Source: UBA1535 sp002323775 (GTDB lineage Bacteria; Bacillota; Clostridia; Tissierellales; Sedimentibacteraceae). From it: DNA of 64,000 nt. Below, one piece after another: positions 53,097-63,049 of this stretch (its first letter is position 1; each line of letters begins with the position of its first letter). Position numbers and translations under genes: made by a program. The stretch lies in assembly GCA_031993545.1 (NCBI GenBank), contig DAMAHZ010000003.1:30071-94070 (forward strand), written 5' to 3'. The notes below the pieces were generated by a model that worked only from the letters and a program-made list of their open reading frames with translations, ran no database searches and was not told the DNA's origin.

Positions 53097-53639
53097 TTAA
53101 ACTAATTTTAACCATTCTTCAGTTAAAATCGCATATTGGTATGTATCATGCCATATAGGCTGATTGTTTTCATCTTTGTCTTTACCAAAATTTACTGCTT
53201 TCAAAAAATGTCCTTCACGCCTTAATCCCAAACGCTCTAACAATTTCCAAGAAGAAATATTTATTGGATTACAATTTGCAACCACACGTCTAACGCCTAA
53301 TTTAGTAAAGGCATAATCAAGTAAAGCCTTTACACTTTCAGCTGCATAACCTAGTTTCTGATAGTTTTTATTAAAAACATATCCCAACTCAAAAGTGCCA
53401 AAGTCACCCTTACAAAAATACAAGTTTCCTATAAGCTTGTTACTATCTTTCAAGCATACTGCATAAAAAGCATCATCAGTTATCCTATAATTTGTTTCCT
53501 CTATAGCCTGTTCTTGGTTAAAAGCTTCATAAGGCTCAAATTTCACAACTTCATCATCAGACAGGTATTCGTATAGATCCTGCCAATCATTTTCTTCAAA
53601 TCTTCTAACAATTAATCTTTCAGTGCTTAATTTATCCAT
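53097..53639 (-). CDS. GNAT acetyltransferase, RimJ/RimL-like
   Basis: 180 residues. It opens STERLIVRRFEENDWQDLYEYLSDDEV and has the acetyl-CoA loop FNKNYQKLGYAAESVKALLDYAF near 91-113 and RVVANCNPINISSWKLLERLGLRREGHF near 118-145. This is the RimJ/RimL pattern, which acetylates protein N-termini or small amines; the actual substrate is open. Ribosome site AGGAGA. Confidence 0.9.
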   Translation of the reverse strand: MDKLSTERLIVRRFEENDWQDLYEYLSDDEVVKFEPYEAFNQEQAIEETNYRITDDAFYAVCLKDSNKLIGNLYFCKGDFGTFELGYVFNKNYQKLGYAAESVKALLDYAFTKLGVRRVVANCNPINISSWKLLERLGLRREGHFLKAVNFGKDKDENNQPIWHDTYQYAILTEEWLKLV

Positions 53640-53786
53640 TATCTCTCCTAAATTTTAAGCTGATTAAAAATATATCCAAGTTATATAATTATATCATATA
53701 TGAAGCAATTAAACACCTCATGTTTTAATAATAAACAAAAATGAGTAAAAATATATAATTTTTAATTTTATTAAGTTTTCACAAAT

Positions 53787-54266
53787 TTATCTGCACAACT
53801 CAATATCCCTGATAGCCATAAGAATATCATCAAAGCAGGTTTCTATATCCAGAAATATTGATATTCCGACCTCTTTTTCTTCACTTTCTAATATTCTGCC
53901 ATTTATATTATTTAAGTCCATTTCGGCATTATAAAAATCACTTAAATAATTTTCAACACCATATACCTCAAATTTATATTTAGTAAATTTGTTAAAATCA
54001 CATTTAAGAGCTGTCTGCTTCAGCATTTTATATTCTATAAATATATGCTCTAAATCTATTCCAATCTCACATATGCTGTTTACATCTATAACTGGTATCG
54101 GAAAGTATTCTACAAACCAATTATTATTGTGTTTAATATAATGTTTACCAAAATAACCCCACTCACATTTATAGCCGTTCTTTTTCAGCTCAGCTAGAAT
54201 TGATTTTGTACGCTCATATATAGGCTTATATATAGAATTTAATTCTTCTATTTTTTCAATATTCAT
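53787..54266 (-). CDS. hypothetical soluble protein
   Basis: 159 residues, not recognised. It starts MNIEKIEELNSIYKPIYERTKSILAELKKNG, with an amphipathic helix, then a mixed alpha/beta region with WGYFGKHYIKHNNNWFVEYFPIPVIDVNSICEIGIDLEHIFIE, and ends in an acidic stretch. No signal peptide, membrane segment or catalytic motif stands out. The layout recalls antitoxin- or immunity-like small proteins, but there is no toxin beside it. Ribosome site GGGGAG. Confidence 0.6.
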   Translation of the reverse strand: MNIEKIEELNSIYKPIYERTKSILAELKKNGYKCEWGYFGKHYIKHNNNWFVEYFPIPVIDVNSICEIGIDLEHIFIEYKMLKQTALKCDFNKFTKYKFEVYGVENYLSDFYNAEMDLNNINGRILESEEKEVGISIFLDIETCFDDILMAIRDIELCR

Positions 54267-54320
54267 ATCGTACTCCCCACTTGATTGTCGTAACTAATCT
54301 AAGTAAAAATTAACTTATTT

Positions 54321-55190
54321 CTAGTTATTTTTTGCACAGGCAATAAACTCGTCCAACAACTCATAAATCCAAGATTTAAGAGGCATAAACTTATATCCTA
54401 TACTTTCTGCTTTTTCAGTGTTCAAATAGAAAGATGGTGTGCCATTATATGCTCCGTTTTCACCGTTATTATCATATATTGCCTTTACGTTTGCTTTATT
54501 TTCAACATAATCAATTATTTCTTTTATTGTAATTGTACCCTCTGCACAGGCATTTATAGGTCCTGTAAAGCTTGATTTAGCTAGATACACTAAAAATTTT
54601 CCGGCATCATCTGAACGTATAAATGCTATTTGTTCATCAAAATTATCAATATTCATAGCTTTAGAATTAACGATATGGTCTACATAAAAATAAAGTCTTT
54701 TTGTATAATCGTCATTGCCTATAACATAAGGGAAACGAACAGCGGCAGCATCTTGAGCAGTATAATGATTAAATATAGCTGTTTCTGCCTGTCTTTTTAT
54801 TTCATCATATGTAAAATCTTGGCTTGTGCACCATTTCAGCTCATTGATATATGGATTAAAATCTTCCTCTTTTGTATTTAGCTTAAAATCATATACCGAT
54901 GCAGACGAAGTCATTATGTATCTTTTACACTTTACATTCTCTAATAAAGCCTTTACATCATTTGAGCAATACGAGATGTTATCACAAATTATGTCATAAG
55001 TTTTGCCGGCAAAAGCCTTTGCTAAGCTCTCATTGCTTGAACGTTCAATTGTAACTCTATTTACACTATCGCCAAACTCATCTTGTCTTAGACCTCTTGT
55101 CGCAATTGTTACATCATCACCCTGTCTTAAAAATTCACGAACCATGTGTACACCAAAAAATCTTGTTCCGCCTAATACTAATACCTTCAT
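54321..55190 (-). CDS. NAD-dependent epimerase/reductase (SDR fold)
   Basis: 289 residues from the ATG at 55190, with AAGGAG upstream; the frame extends to 55262 without support. Rossmann motif VLGGTRFFGVHMVREFL at 4-20, ITTSSASVYD-like MTSSASVYDF near 90-100 with the active Ser/Tyr region. Members act on nucleotide sugars or isoflavone-like substrates. It lacks a clear YxxxK in the standard place (YDEIKRQAE near 126 may serve). Substrate unknown. Confidence 0.85.
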   Translation of the reverse strand: MKVLVLGGTRFFGVHMVREFLRQGDDVTIATRGLRQDEFGDSVNRVTIERSSNESLAKAFAGKTYDIICDNISYCSNDVKALLENVKCKRYIMTSSASVYDFKLNTKEEDFNPYINELKWCTSQDFTYDEIKRQAETAIFNHYTAQDAAAVRFPYVIGNDDYTKRLYFYVDHIVNSKAMNIDNFDEQIAFIRSDDAGKFLVYLAKSSFTGPINACAEGTITIKEIIDYVENKANVKAIYDNNGENGAYNGTPSFYLNTEKAESIGYKFMPLKSWIYELLDEFIACAKNN

Positions 55191-55293
55191 AACATTTTCT
55201 CCTTCACATATTTTACTTAAAAACAAATATCCCATTAATCTTTGTCCATTATAGCTAATCACACATACTAATTTGCTGATTATGACTGCTTGT

Positions 55294-55331
55294 AGATACC
55301 TTTACTATCTATAGCAGCAGTAAAGGTATCT
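55294..55331. other. hairpin between the MCP and epimerase genes
   Basis: AGATACCTTTACT and AGTAAAGGTATCT form a perfect 13-bp stem with a 12-base loop. Only a weak U-run follows on the plus strand. It lies after the 3' end of the receptor gene on the minus strand, so it could end that transcript. Confidence 0.65.
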
Positions 55332-55355
55332 TTAACTTGCTTTAATTTATATTAT

Positions 55356-57179
55356 CTAATTTAAACTTAAATTCACGTTATCTAATTCAAATTTACTTAC
55401 TTCCTGCTTTAATGTCAATGCTTGTAGTGACATTTCATCGCTGGCAGCTGAATTTTCCTCAGCTGTCGCTGCATTGTTCTGTACTATTGATGAAATTTGG
55501 TCTAATCCTATATTTATTTGCTCTATTGAATTTGCTTGTTCAACAGATGATTCTTCTATATCTGCAAAAATACTCACAACTTTCATCGAGCTTTCTTTAA
55601 CATCTATTAAAGCTTTCTCTACTTTATCGGTATAAAGTCCGCCATTTTTTACCGACATAATAGATGCACTTATTAGCTCCTCTGTTTGTTTTGCCGCATC
55701 TGCACTTTTAGATGCTAAATTTCTAACTTCCTCTGCAACAATTGAGAAGCCTCTGCCCGCCGTGCCTGCTCTTGCTGCTTCTATTGCGGCGTTTAAAGCT
55801 AATATGTTTGTTTGGAATGCTATATCATCTATTGATTTCGTTATCGTTGATATTTTTTCGTATGATGAACTTATTTCGTGCATTGCATGTGCTAAGCTCC
55901 TCATATGTTCATTGCTGTAATCTATTTTGTTATTTGCTAAATTCATGTATTCTTTAGCTGTGTGTATGTTATCTTTATTTTCATAAGCTTTATTTGCTAT
56001 ATGTTCTACTGTAGATGTCAATTCCTCTATTGAAGCTGCCTGTTCTGACGAACCGGTTGCTAATGCTTGTGCTGCACTTGCCACTTGTGTTGAGCCATAG
56101 CTTACTTGTTCCGCTGCCATGTTTATATTTGATAATGCTGTGTTTAATGAGCTTGATATAGCAAGCAGACCTACTTTTATTTGGTCAAATTCACCATCAT
56201 ATGCCTGCTCTAAGCATATTCTCATATCTCCCTTGCTCATTTTATTTAACACTATCGTTATTTCTTGTATGTATTTATAATAATCTGCCAATCTGTTCAG
56301 TATTTGACCAATCGATTTTGATAGCTTTCCAAAATCATCATTTGTAAAGGTTGACTCATCCATTTCCAATGTTAATTCTCCGTCAGCTATTCTTTTTGTT
56401 ACTGATGTCAAATGCTTTATTGTTCTTACCATACTTATTAGAACTATGCCGGCTATTATTGATATCACTGTTATTATAATAAGTATTATAAAAAATGTTA
56501 TACGTGCATCTACTCTTATTCTTGTATCTATATCTCCTCTGCTTACATCAGCATAATCACCTAAGATTTTTAACATTTTACTTATGCTTAATCTTAAATC
56601 ATCAAATAATTTTGTATGTTCTTCATAATTACCTGTTCCAGTTACTGGATCATAGCTGTTAAACCATAAATCAAAGTTTTTATAAAATTCACCATACAAA
56701 CTCTCAAGGGTGTCCCCTGTCTCTGCGTGTTTAAATAATCTATACGCATCATTGTCTTTCTTTATGTTAATATATGCGTCCTCTATGCTTTTCTTAACAT
56801 CCTCTATGCTTTTCTTAAATTCTTCTGAATGTTCCTTGATGTATTCCTCTTGGTCTTTCTTGCTAGTTTTACTCAATGTTGCACCAGCTACTGCATCTAC
56901 ATTGCCTGCATTTGAAATTGCCTTTGTTTGTTCCCACAGCACCCTCATTTCACTTTCTGCCAAATATGCTTTGTATAGGGTACGGTCTGCATTTAATAAA
57001 TTTACCGATGGTGTGTACAATTGATTATATATTATATCTGTTGTCTCTCTGTTAGTGTTTTGCACTTGTATAGATGATAGTATTGAAATTACTACTAAAG
57101 CTATAACAGCTGGTAAACTTATGGCTAACATTTTTACTATTGTAGGTATATTTTTTAGTGTTCTTAATATTTTCTTCAT
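55356..57179 (-). CDS. methyl-accepting chemotaxis protein
   Basis: 607 residues. Membrane segment 1 near 13-35, a four-helix-bundle-like outside sensor (about 40-220), membrane segment 2 near 224-247, HAMP (about 248-300), then the signalling hairpin with tip DIAFQTNILALNAAIEAARAGTAGRGFSIVAEEVR near 464-498 and methylation-helix repeats. It relays an external stimulus to CheA/CheW. The periplasmic-side domain contains a tandem near-repeat KKSIEDVKKSIEDAYI. No che genes are in the window. Confidence 0.95.
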   Translation of the reverse strand: MKKILRTLKNIPTIVKMLAISLPAVIALVVISILSSIQVQNTNRETTDIIYNQLYTPSVNLLNADRTLYKAYLAESEMRVLWEQTKAISNAGNVDAVAGATLSKTSKKDQEEYIKEHSEEFKKSIEDVKKSIEDAYINIKKDNDAYRLFKHAETGDTLESLYGEFYKNFDLWFNSYDPVTGTGNYEEHTKLFDDLRLSISKMLKILGDYADVSRGDIDTRIRVDARITFFIILIIITVISIIAGIVLISMVRTIKHLTSVTKRIADGELTLEMDESTFTNDDFGKLSKSIGQILNRLADYYKYIQEITIVLNKMSKGDMRICLEQAYDGEFDQIKVGLLAISSSLNTALSNINMAAEQVSYGSTQVASAAQALATGSSEQAASIEELTSTVEHIANKAYENKDNIHTAKEYMNLANNKIDYSNEHMRSLAHAMHEISSSYEKISTITKSIDDIAFQTNILALNAAIEAARAGTAGRGFSIVAEEVRNLASKSADAAKQTEELISASIMSVKNGGLYTDKVEKALIDVKESSMKVVSIFADIEESSVEQANSIEQINIGLDQISSIVQNNAATAEENSAASDEMSLQALTLKQEVSKFELDNVNLSLN

Positions 57180-57366
57180 GTTACTCCTTTTCTAAGCCTC
57201 CGCATTGTAAAATTAAAGAAAAAAATCCTTATACAAAAATTATATCAGTTTATTGTCAAAAATGCAACAATTATGAAAAGCTTTTCAATTATTATTTTGC
57301 ATGGTAAATTAGGTTAAATATGGAATTTATGAAAATTACATTATGTTTTAAAATTACTCTTACTTA

Positions 57367-57395
57367 TTGATAAGCAAGGATTTATATAGTATAAT
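57367..57395 (+). promoter_or_regulatory. sigma-A promoter of the M20 peptidase pair
   Basis: TTGATA (57367-57372), 17 bases, TATAAT (57390-57395). The predicted start near 57402 leaves a leader of about 28 bases with AAGGAGG. Confidence 0.7.
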
Positions 57396-57429
57396 AAACT
57401 CAATAACAACTAAAATTAAGGAGGACTTT

Positions 57430-58602
57430 ATGAGAGATTTTATAAAAAACGAAGCAGAAAGAATGAAATCTATATTTTTTAATACGAGCGACTATATTTA
57501 CAACAATCCGGAATTGGGAAACGAAGAAATAAAATCAAGTAAAAAACTTATTGATTTGCTTTTGGAAAATGGCTTTGATGTTGAAAAGAACGTTATCGGC
57601 AGAAGTACTGCATTTAAAGCTGTTTATGACAGTAAAAAGGCTGGAGCCAGTGTTGCTTTTTTATGCGAATATGACGCATTGCCTGAAATCGGTCATGGCT
57701 GTGGACATAACGTAATCGGTACAGCCTCTGTAGCTGCAGGTATACTTTTAAGCAAGGTTATTGAAAAAACTGGCGGAAAGGTATATGTTATAGGCACTCC
57801 GGCAGAGGAAACAGATGGTGCAAAGGTTGAGATGGCAGATAAAGGCGTTTTTGACGATGTTGATGTTGCTCTTATGTTCCACCCATCCAGCGAAACACAT
57901 AAGAGCGGTACTTCTCTTGCTATGGATGCTTTAGAGTTTACATTTAACGGTAAAACAGCTCACGCAGCCGCAGATCCCGAGGAGGGAATCAATGCACTGG
58001 ACGGTGTTTTACATTTATTCAGTGGGATAAATGCTCTCAGACAGCATGTGAAAAGTGATGTTCGTATACATGGGATAATAACAAATGGGGGTACAGCTCC
58101 TAATATTGTACCTGATAAAGCTGTTGCACGATTTTACGCTAGAGCCAAGGAGAGATCGTATTTAAACGAAGTAGTTAAGAAAATCAAGGATATAGCTCAT
58201 GGTGCTGCACTTATAACAGGAAGTACTGTTGAAATAACTAATTATGAAGCTAGCTATGATAATATGGTAACAAATCAATCTTTATCAGAAACATTTAGTA
58301 AAAACCTTATAGAGCTTGGAGTAACTGAGATTAGTGAGCCTAGACAAAGCTTCGGCTCCATAGATATGGGCAATGTAAGCAAGGTAACAGCTGCTATTCA
58401 TCCATACCTAAGCTTAGGAAGTGCAAGTTTTGCAGGTCATTCAAGAGAAATGGCTGATGCGACTATAACACAAGAGGCTCATGAAATGATGTTAAAGGGA
58501 ATTATAGCACTTGCTTTGACAGGCTATGACGTATTAAGTGACAAAGAGCTATATAAAAATATAAGGACAGAATTTGAAAAAAGCAAGAATAAATCAAAAT
58601 AA
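57430..58602 (+). CDS. M20-family amidohydrolase (AbgB/PM20D2-like)
   Basis: 390 residues from the ATG at 57430, which follows AAGGAGGAC. The metal site is seen in FLCEYDALPEIGHGCGHN near 77-94, GTPAEETDGAK near 122 and ALMFHPSSE near 149; a lid/dimer domain spans about 180-300. Sequence order fits p-aminobenzoyl-glutamate hydrolase subunit B and PM20D2 dipeptidases. The next gene matches subunit A, so the two may form a heterodimer. Confidence 0.88.
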   Translation: MRDFIKNEAERMKSIFFNTSDYIYNNPELGNEEIKSSKKLIDLLLENGFDVEKNVIGRSTAFKAVYDSKKAGASVAFLCEYDALPEIGHGCGHNVIGTASVAAGILLSKVIEKTGGKVYVIGTPAEETDGAKVEMADKGVFDDVDVALMFHPSSETHKSGTSLAMDALEFTFNGKTAHAAADPEEGINALDGVLHLFSGINALRQHVKSDVRIHGIITNGGTAPNIVPDKAVARFYARAKERSYLNEVVKKIKDIAHGAALITGSTVEITNYEASYDNMVTNQSLSETFSKNLIELGVTEISEPRQSFGSIDMGNVSKVTAAIHPYLSLGSASFAGHSREMADATITQEAHEMMLKGIIALALTGYDVLSDKELYKNIRTEFEKSKNKSK

Positions 58603-58684
58603 CAGCGGTTTGAAAAGAAGCTTGGAAATTAACTTTTCATAACTATTAATCTTGCTAACGCTAATAATGGATCGGAGAACTTTA

Positions 58685-59965
58685 ATGGAGAATTTTAACA
58701 ATTATTTAAGCCAGCTTATTGAATACCGAAGGGATTTTCATAGACATCCAGAGCCTGGCTGGTGCGAATATAGAACAACATATATGATTTATAAAAAATT
58801 AAAGGAATTAGGATATAATTTAAAATACGGAAAGTCTATAACTGAGGAAAAATCAAGGTTTGGTGTGCCAGATAGCAAAACGCTTGAATATTTTGAAAAG
58901 CTTGCATTGGAGAGTGGAATTGACAAGGAGTTTTTGGAAGAAATAAGAGGAGGCTATACAGGAGTAATTGCAGAGCTTGAGTTAGGTGAAGGGGCAACAG
59001 TAGCATTTAGATTTGATATAGACTGTGTACCTGTACAAGAAACGTCTTGTACAGAGCATTTACCATACACCTTAGGCTTTTCATCAACAAATGATGGTTA
59101 TGCTCATAGCTGTGGTCATGACGGACATATGTCAATCGGTCTTGTATTTGCAGAAATAATAGCAAGAAACAAGGAGATTTTTAAGGGAAAAATAATCTTA
59201 ATTTTTCAACCTGCCGAGGAAGGAGTAAGAGGAGCAAAGGCAATAATAGACAAGGGCATACTTCCAAAAATTGATTATATTTTTGGAGGACATCTTGCAC
59301 TATCTTTAGAGGAAAAGAGCTCCTTTTCAGCTGGAAGCACAGGATTTTTAGCCTCCAGAAAGTTTGATGTTATATTAAAAGGAAAAGCGTCTCATGCTGC
59401 AAATTCACCTGAAAATGGCATAAATGCACTTCTAGCGGCTACGGGAATTATTAATGGATTTAATAATATTCCCAGACATAGTCAAGGCTCTACAATGGTT
59501 AATGTAGGTGTACTAAAGGCTGGTAGCTCCAGAAATGTAATTCCGGAAAATGCTGAAATGCAGGTTGAGGTTAGAGGAGAAAACAATGAGCTTTGCAACT
59601 ATATGTTTGAGGAAGCTGCAAATATTGTAGAAAATATATCTAAAGCCTACAAATGTCAATACAAAATACTGGAGGTCGGCTCATCACTTTCTGAAAATTG
59701 TTCATCTGAATTAGTTGATAAGGTATATGATATAGTTGAGAGAAGCAAAATTTACAACAATATACACAAAGCAAAAGAAATAAAAGGAAGCGAAGATTAT
59801 ACATATTTTATGAAGCACATAAAGGAAAATGGAGGACAGGCAACATATATGCTATGGGGCGCTGATATAAAGGACTCTTTTCACGGCAGTGGCTTTGATT
59901 TTTCTGAGGAATCAATGATAAATGCTGTAAAATCACTTTATGAGATTACTAAAAATATTTTATAG
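58685..59965 (+). CDS. M20-family amidohydrolase (AbgA-like)
   Basis: 426 residues from the ATG at 58685, with CGGAGAA 7 bases upstream. It has YRRDFHRHPEPGWCEYRT near 14-31, a long variable insert, then FRFDIDCVPVQE near 106-117, SCGHDGHMSIGLVF near 141-154 and IFQPAEEGVRGAK near 172 with the catalytic glutamates. It matches AbgA, partner of AbgB. Neither the AbgT transporter nor the AbgR regulator is nearby, so the actual substrate could be another N-acyl amino acid. Confidence 0.88.
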   Translation: MENFNNYLSQLIEYRRDFHRHPEPGWCEYRTTYMIYKKLKELGYNLKYGKSITEEKSRFGVPDSKTLEYFEKLALESGIDKEFLEEIRGGYTGVIAELELGEGATVAFRFDIDCVPVQETSCTEHLPYTLGFSSTNDGYAHSCGHDGHMSIGLVFAEIIARNKEIFKGKIILIFQPAEEGVRGAKAIIDKGILPKIDYIFGGHLALSLEEKSSFSAGSTGFLASRKFDVILKGKASHAANSPENGINALLAATGIINGFNNIPRHSQGSTMVNVGVLKAGSSRNVIPENAEMQVEVRGENNELCNYMFEEAANIVENISKAYKCQYKILEVGSSLSENCSSELVDKVYDIVERSKIYNNIHKAKEIKGSEDYTYFMKHIKENGGQATYMLWGADIKDSFHGSGFDFSEESMINAVKSLYEITKNIL

Positions 59966-59980
59966 CTCTAATAAAAAAAC

Positions 59981-60018
59981 AAATGGCAAGCCTATCAAAA
60001 ATGATTAGCTTGCCATTT
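59981..60018. terminator. terminator after the M20 peptidase pair
   Basis: AAATGGCAAGC (59981-59991) and GCTTGCCATTT (60008-60018) form an 11-bp stem with A/T on both sides, between convergent genes. Confidence 0.9.
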
Positions 60019-60073
60019 ATTATATTACTTTTAAAATAAGATTATTTTATATAATATATATCCTTAATATATA

Positions 60074-61936
60074 TTATATAAATTCGTCCTCGTCCTCGTC
60101 TTGTTCTAGCTCTACTTCATCCGTACCAGCTAAAACTACACCTTTGCTGCTTGCAGTAAATACTTTTTGATCTTTATTCATATTTTTAAAGAAAAGCTTT
60201 ATTCTTTCCCTCTTTGATATAATATATAATATAATTATCGCTAAAATAATTACTGATAGTACTGAAATAATTATTGATACTATTTTCATCCCTGTCTCTA
60301 AGGCATAAAATCTAATGATTCCTCCATTAACTTTAGAAGCTACGCTTTTATTTGTGCTATTTTCTAGTTTTGCAATATTAGAAGATTCTAAAATTTCAAA
60401 CTTTCTTGAAGATGAAGGCTTACAGTAGAAATCAACATTTTCAGCATTCAATTTTGGCAAATCCACAACAACACTTAAAGAATGTGCTGTCTTAAATACT
60501 GATTTACTTTTAACTTCCGTATATGATATTTCATGACTTATGTTATTGCCAGTATAATTTGATAAAAAATTTTTAAATTCATTAGATACCTCATCCGGAG
60601 TATCATTAAGGCTCAATGTATAAGTAGTGGAGTTTTCTTCCTTTTTCACATCTGCGTTTATTTTATCGGATGCAATACTGGATTTTATATTTTTCTCAAT
60701 AATTTCAGTTAAGGAGTCTGGAAGATTTCCGCTTACCGACATAGCTAATTTCTCTAAAATCTTATTTTTATTTACATCAATATTAAGACTTACATTTTTA
60801 AATTGAACAGGTAAAGAAAATGTAAACTTATATATATCGTAAAAATTAGGATTATAGCTAAAAACCGCTCTATTATCAAGTTGATTTATGTATATGTTAT
60901 TATTTGTATTATTAAAATCTAAAGACATATTCTCATAAAGATGAATATTGCTCTCTAGTCTGTTGCTATCATAATTCAAATAATACGATGCGTCTATATA
61001 CTCCTCTAAGTCTATTCTTACAACATTTTTACTATTTTCATATGAAGAATAATTGATTGTAAAAACTGAATCCTGGCTATTAAAAATCTTATCCGTATTT
61101 GAAGATAATTCTTGAGATGTTTCTGACTCAAAGGATATAATATATTTAATATTATTTTCCTCTTTAATCTCCTCAAATCCAGCGTTTTTAGGAGAAAGAT
61201 TTTTTAAATACTCAGCTACAGCTAAGCCTTTACCACTTAAAATTTTTACATTCTTTTCATTCATTATAAATGTAATGCTTCTTTTGAGCTTTTTATTTTG
61301 TAAGATTTCAGTCATCACATTTATTTTATCAAAACTCGTTGATTCAGATTTATTAACTTTAAAATTTCCAAATACATCATAGTCTTGATTTTCAATTTTC
61401 AATAATGCTTTTCCTTCTTCCGTCCATTGACTTACAGAGCTATAGTTTACTACATTTTCAGTTTTAAGCCCATAAGTCAACCAAGCTAATAAATCGTTAG
61501 ATGAAAAATTTTCCTCAAACACTATATTATTTTTAAATTCATTGTTTTTATTGTCATATAATATAGTTGCCTGAATTGTGTTGTCCGGATTTTCACTTAA
61601 TATCTGTGTTATTTTTTTAGTGTAATCTTCTAAATTGTCAAAATTTATAGTAAAAATAAATTCAACATCGCCCAATTCCTTGTCTACTCTTTTATAGCTT
61701 AATGATTCAGGAATATATCTCTTAATGACATCTTCAATTCCATCTGCCCCTGTTGATACATAGCTATTTAAGTCTGAACTGCTTATAAAAGCTGTTATGA
61801 TTCTTTCTCCTTTGAAATTTTTATCAAAATTCATTTCTGTATTGATTTCTGCCCCACATGCAGTAAAGACCAATAGCATTAATATCATCAAGCTACTTAT
61901 TAATACATATCTTTTACATTTGTTTAAGTATTTCAT
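60074..61936 (-). CDS. lipoprotein with a C-terminal membrane segment and acidic tail
   Basis: 620 residues, not recognised. Signal peptide and lipobox LVFTAC give Cys27 as the lipid-modified residue. The long outer region (28-550) contains repeated segments with the theme of a pair of beta strands and a helix (for example KRIDKELGDVEFIFTI-like and EEIKEENNIKYIISFESE), suggesting tandem small domains. Near 552-578 a second membrane span precedes KRERIKLFF and an acidic end (VELEQDEDEDEFI). A protein tethered at both ends would bridge the outer face and cytoplasm. It overlaps neither neighbour; the zinc-ribbon membrane protein gene lies 28 bases upstream. Confidence 0.8.
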   Translation of the reverse strand: MKYLNKCKRYVLISSLMILMLLVFTACGAEINTEMNFDKNFKGERIITAFISSSDLNSYVSTGADGIEDVIKRYIPESLSYKRVDKELGDVEFIFTINFDNLEDYTKKITQILSENPDNTIQATILYDNKNNEFKNNIVFEENFSSNDLLAWLTYGLKTENVVNYSSVSQWTEEGKALLKIENQDYDVFGNFKVNKSESTSFDKINVMTEILQNKKLKRSITFIMNEKNVKILSGKGLAVAEYLKNLSPKNAGFEEIKEENNIKYIISFESETSQELSSNTDKIFNSQDSVFTINYSSYENSKNVVRIDLEEYIDASYYLNYDSNRLESNIHLYENMSLDFNNTNNNIYINQLDNRAVFSYNPNFYDIYKFTFSLPVQFKNVSLNIDVNKNKILEKLAMSVSGNLPDSLTEIIEKNIKSSIASDKINADVKKEENSTTYTLSLNDTPDEVSNEFKNFLSNYTGNNISHEISYTEVKSKSVFKTAHSLSVVVDLPKLNAENVDFYCKPSSSRKFEILESSNIAKLENSTNKSVASKVNGGIIRFYALETGMKIVSIIISVLSVIILAIIILYIISKRERIKLFFKNMNKDQKVFTASSKGVVLAGTDEVELEQDEDEDEFI

Positions 61937-61964
61937 ATTCGATTGCTACTCCTCTCAGAAAAAG

Positions 61965-62768
61965 TTAGAAGACACCAGAAAAAATTTGATCTAATTTTAT
62001 CGCAGGCATTAATAATTTTGCTGCAAAGAAACTAACAATTAACAATAAAGCTATTAAAGCTATATAAATCCAAAATGGAGACTCAGTAAACTTATCTATT
62101 TTTTGGATTCCTAAATACATCAATATTAGAGCCGAAGTTAAAGCGACAATAAAAATTAATATTGAAACTTGCGGTAAAATAAAGCTAAGAACAAAACCAA
62201 TTATTGATAAAAATGTAAGTGGTATAGATGCTGTAGAAACCATATTTGCAATATTATTAAAATTACCTTTCTTCTTGCAAATCTTTAATAAAATATATAT
62301 TAGACCTGATGTAACAAAAAATACTACTATACCTATAACAAACATTCTGAAAAATAAACTGAAAAATCCTAACCCAATATTACTTAAAAGCTTTGAGGTA
62401 CTGCCTGATTGAGTCCCTCCGATAAATGGAATAATCTCAATAGCCGCCTCCATTAGCTTACTGCTTAAGCTTCGTATAATAACTGTTAGCATCAAGGAGT
62501 TTATAAAGCTTTCTATAAGCATAATAAATATCCATAATATACTATTTTCCTTAGCTGATAATGATACCTGCTTTACAGTATTTTTTGAAACAGTTCTCAT
62601 AAAAACATTAAGGATTTCAGAAACATATGGTATGCTTTTTTTTGATTTAACAGCTAAAACATTGGTATCCATACTGTTTACATCAATATTTTCAGCGGTT
62701 TCAGAAGTTTTGCACTCACATATTTCTCCTTCATTTAATTTTTTTCCACATCGTGTACAAAAATTCAT
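61965..62768 (-). CDS. zinc-ribbon membrane protein
   Basis: 267 residues. The N-terminus MNFCTRCGKKLNEGEICEC holds four cysteines (4, 7, 17, 19) of a zinc-ribbon. After a linker, five or six membrane segments follow (about 95-260), in the manner of Yip1-like or DUF-type Firmicute membrane proteins. The ribbon faces the cytoplasm, and its role is unknown. It is followed 28 bases later by the lipoprotein gene; both may act together at the envelope. Ribosome site AGGAGG. Confidence 0.8.
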   Translation of the reverse strand: MNFCTRCGKKLNEGEICECKTSETAENIDVNSMDTNVLAVKSKKSIPYVSEILNVFMRTVSKNTVKQVSLSAKENSILWIFIMLIESFINSLMLTVIIRSLSSKLMEAAIEIIPFIGGTQSGSTSKLLSNIGLGFFSLFFRMFVIGIVVFFVTSGLIYILLKICKKKGNFNNIANMVSTASIPLTFLSIIGFVLSFILPQVSILIFIVALTSALILMYLGIQKIDKFTESPFWIYIALIALLLIVSFFAAKLLMPAIKLDQIFSGVF

Positions 62769-63049
62769 ATTAAATTTCCTCCTATATTTAATTTGATAAG
62801 AGTATTATATATTTTTATTAAGTAATTTTCAACTACTATTTACCATTGCACCTAAATATTGTATAAGGCTTAATTGTTTTATTTTCTACTGCCAAAGACC
62901 TGAGTTTGAAACTGTAATAAAAATTTTTATAATATACGGATTTAATATAAAATATTTCTATTGGTAATAAAAATAGCAGTGTTATATAATCACATGGTTG
63001 AAAGTTAATAATTTAACAATTTAACAAAAAAATTACATTAGGAGAACAT

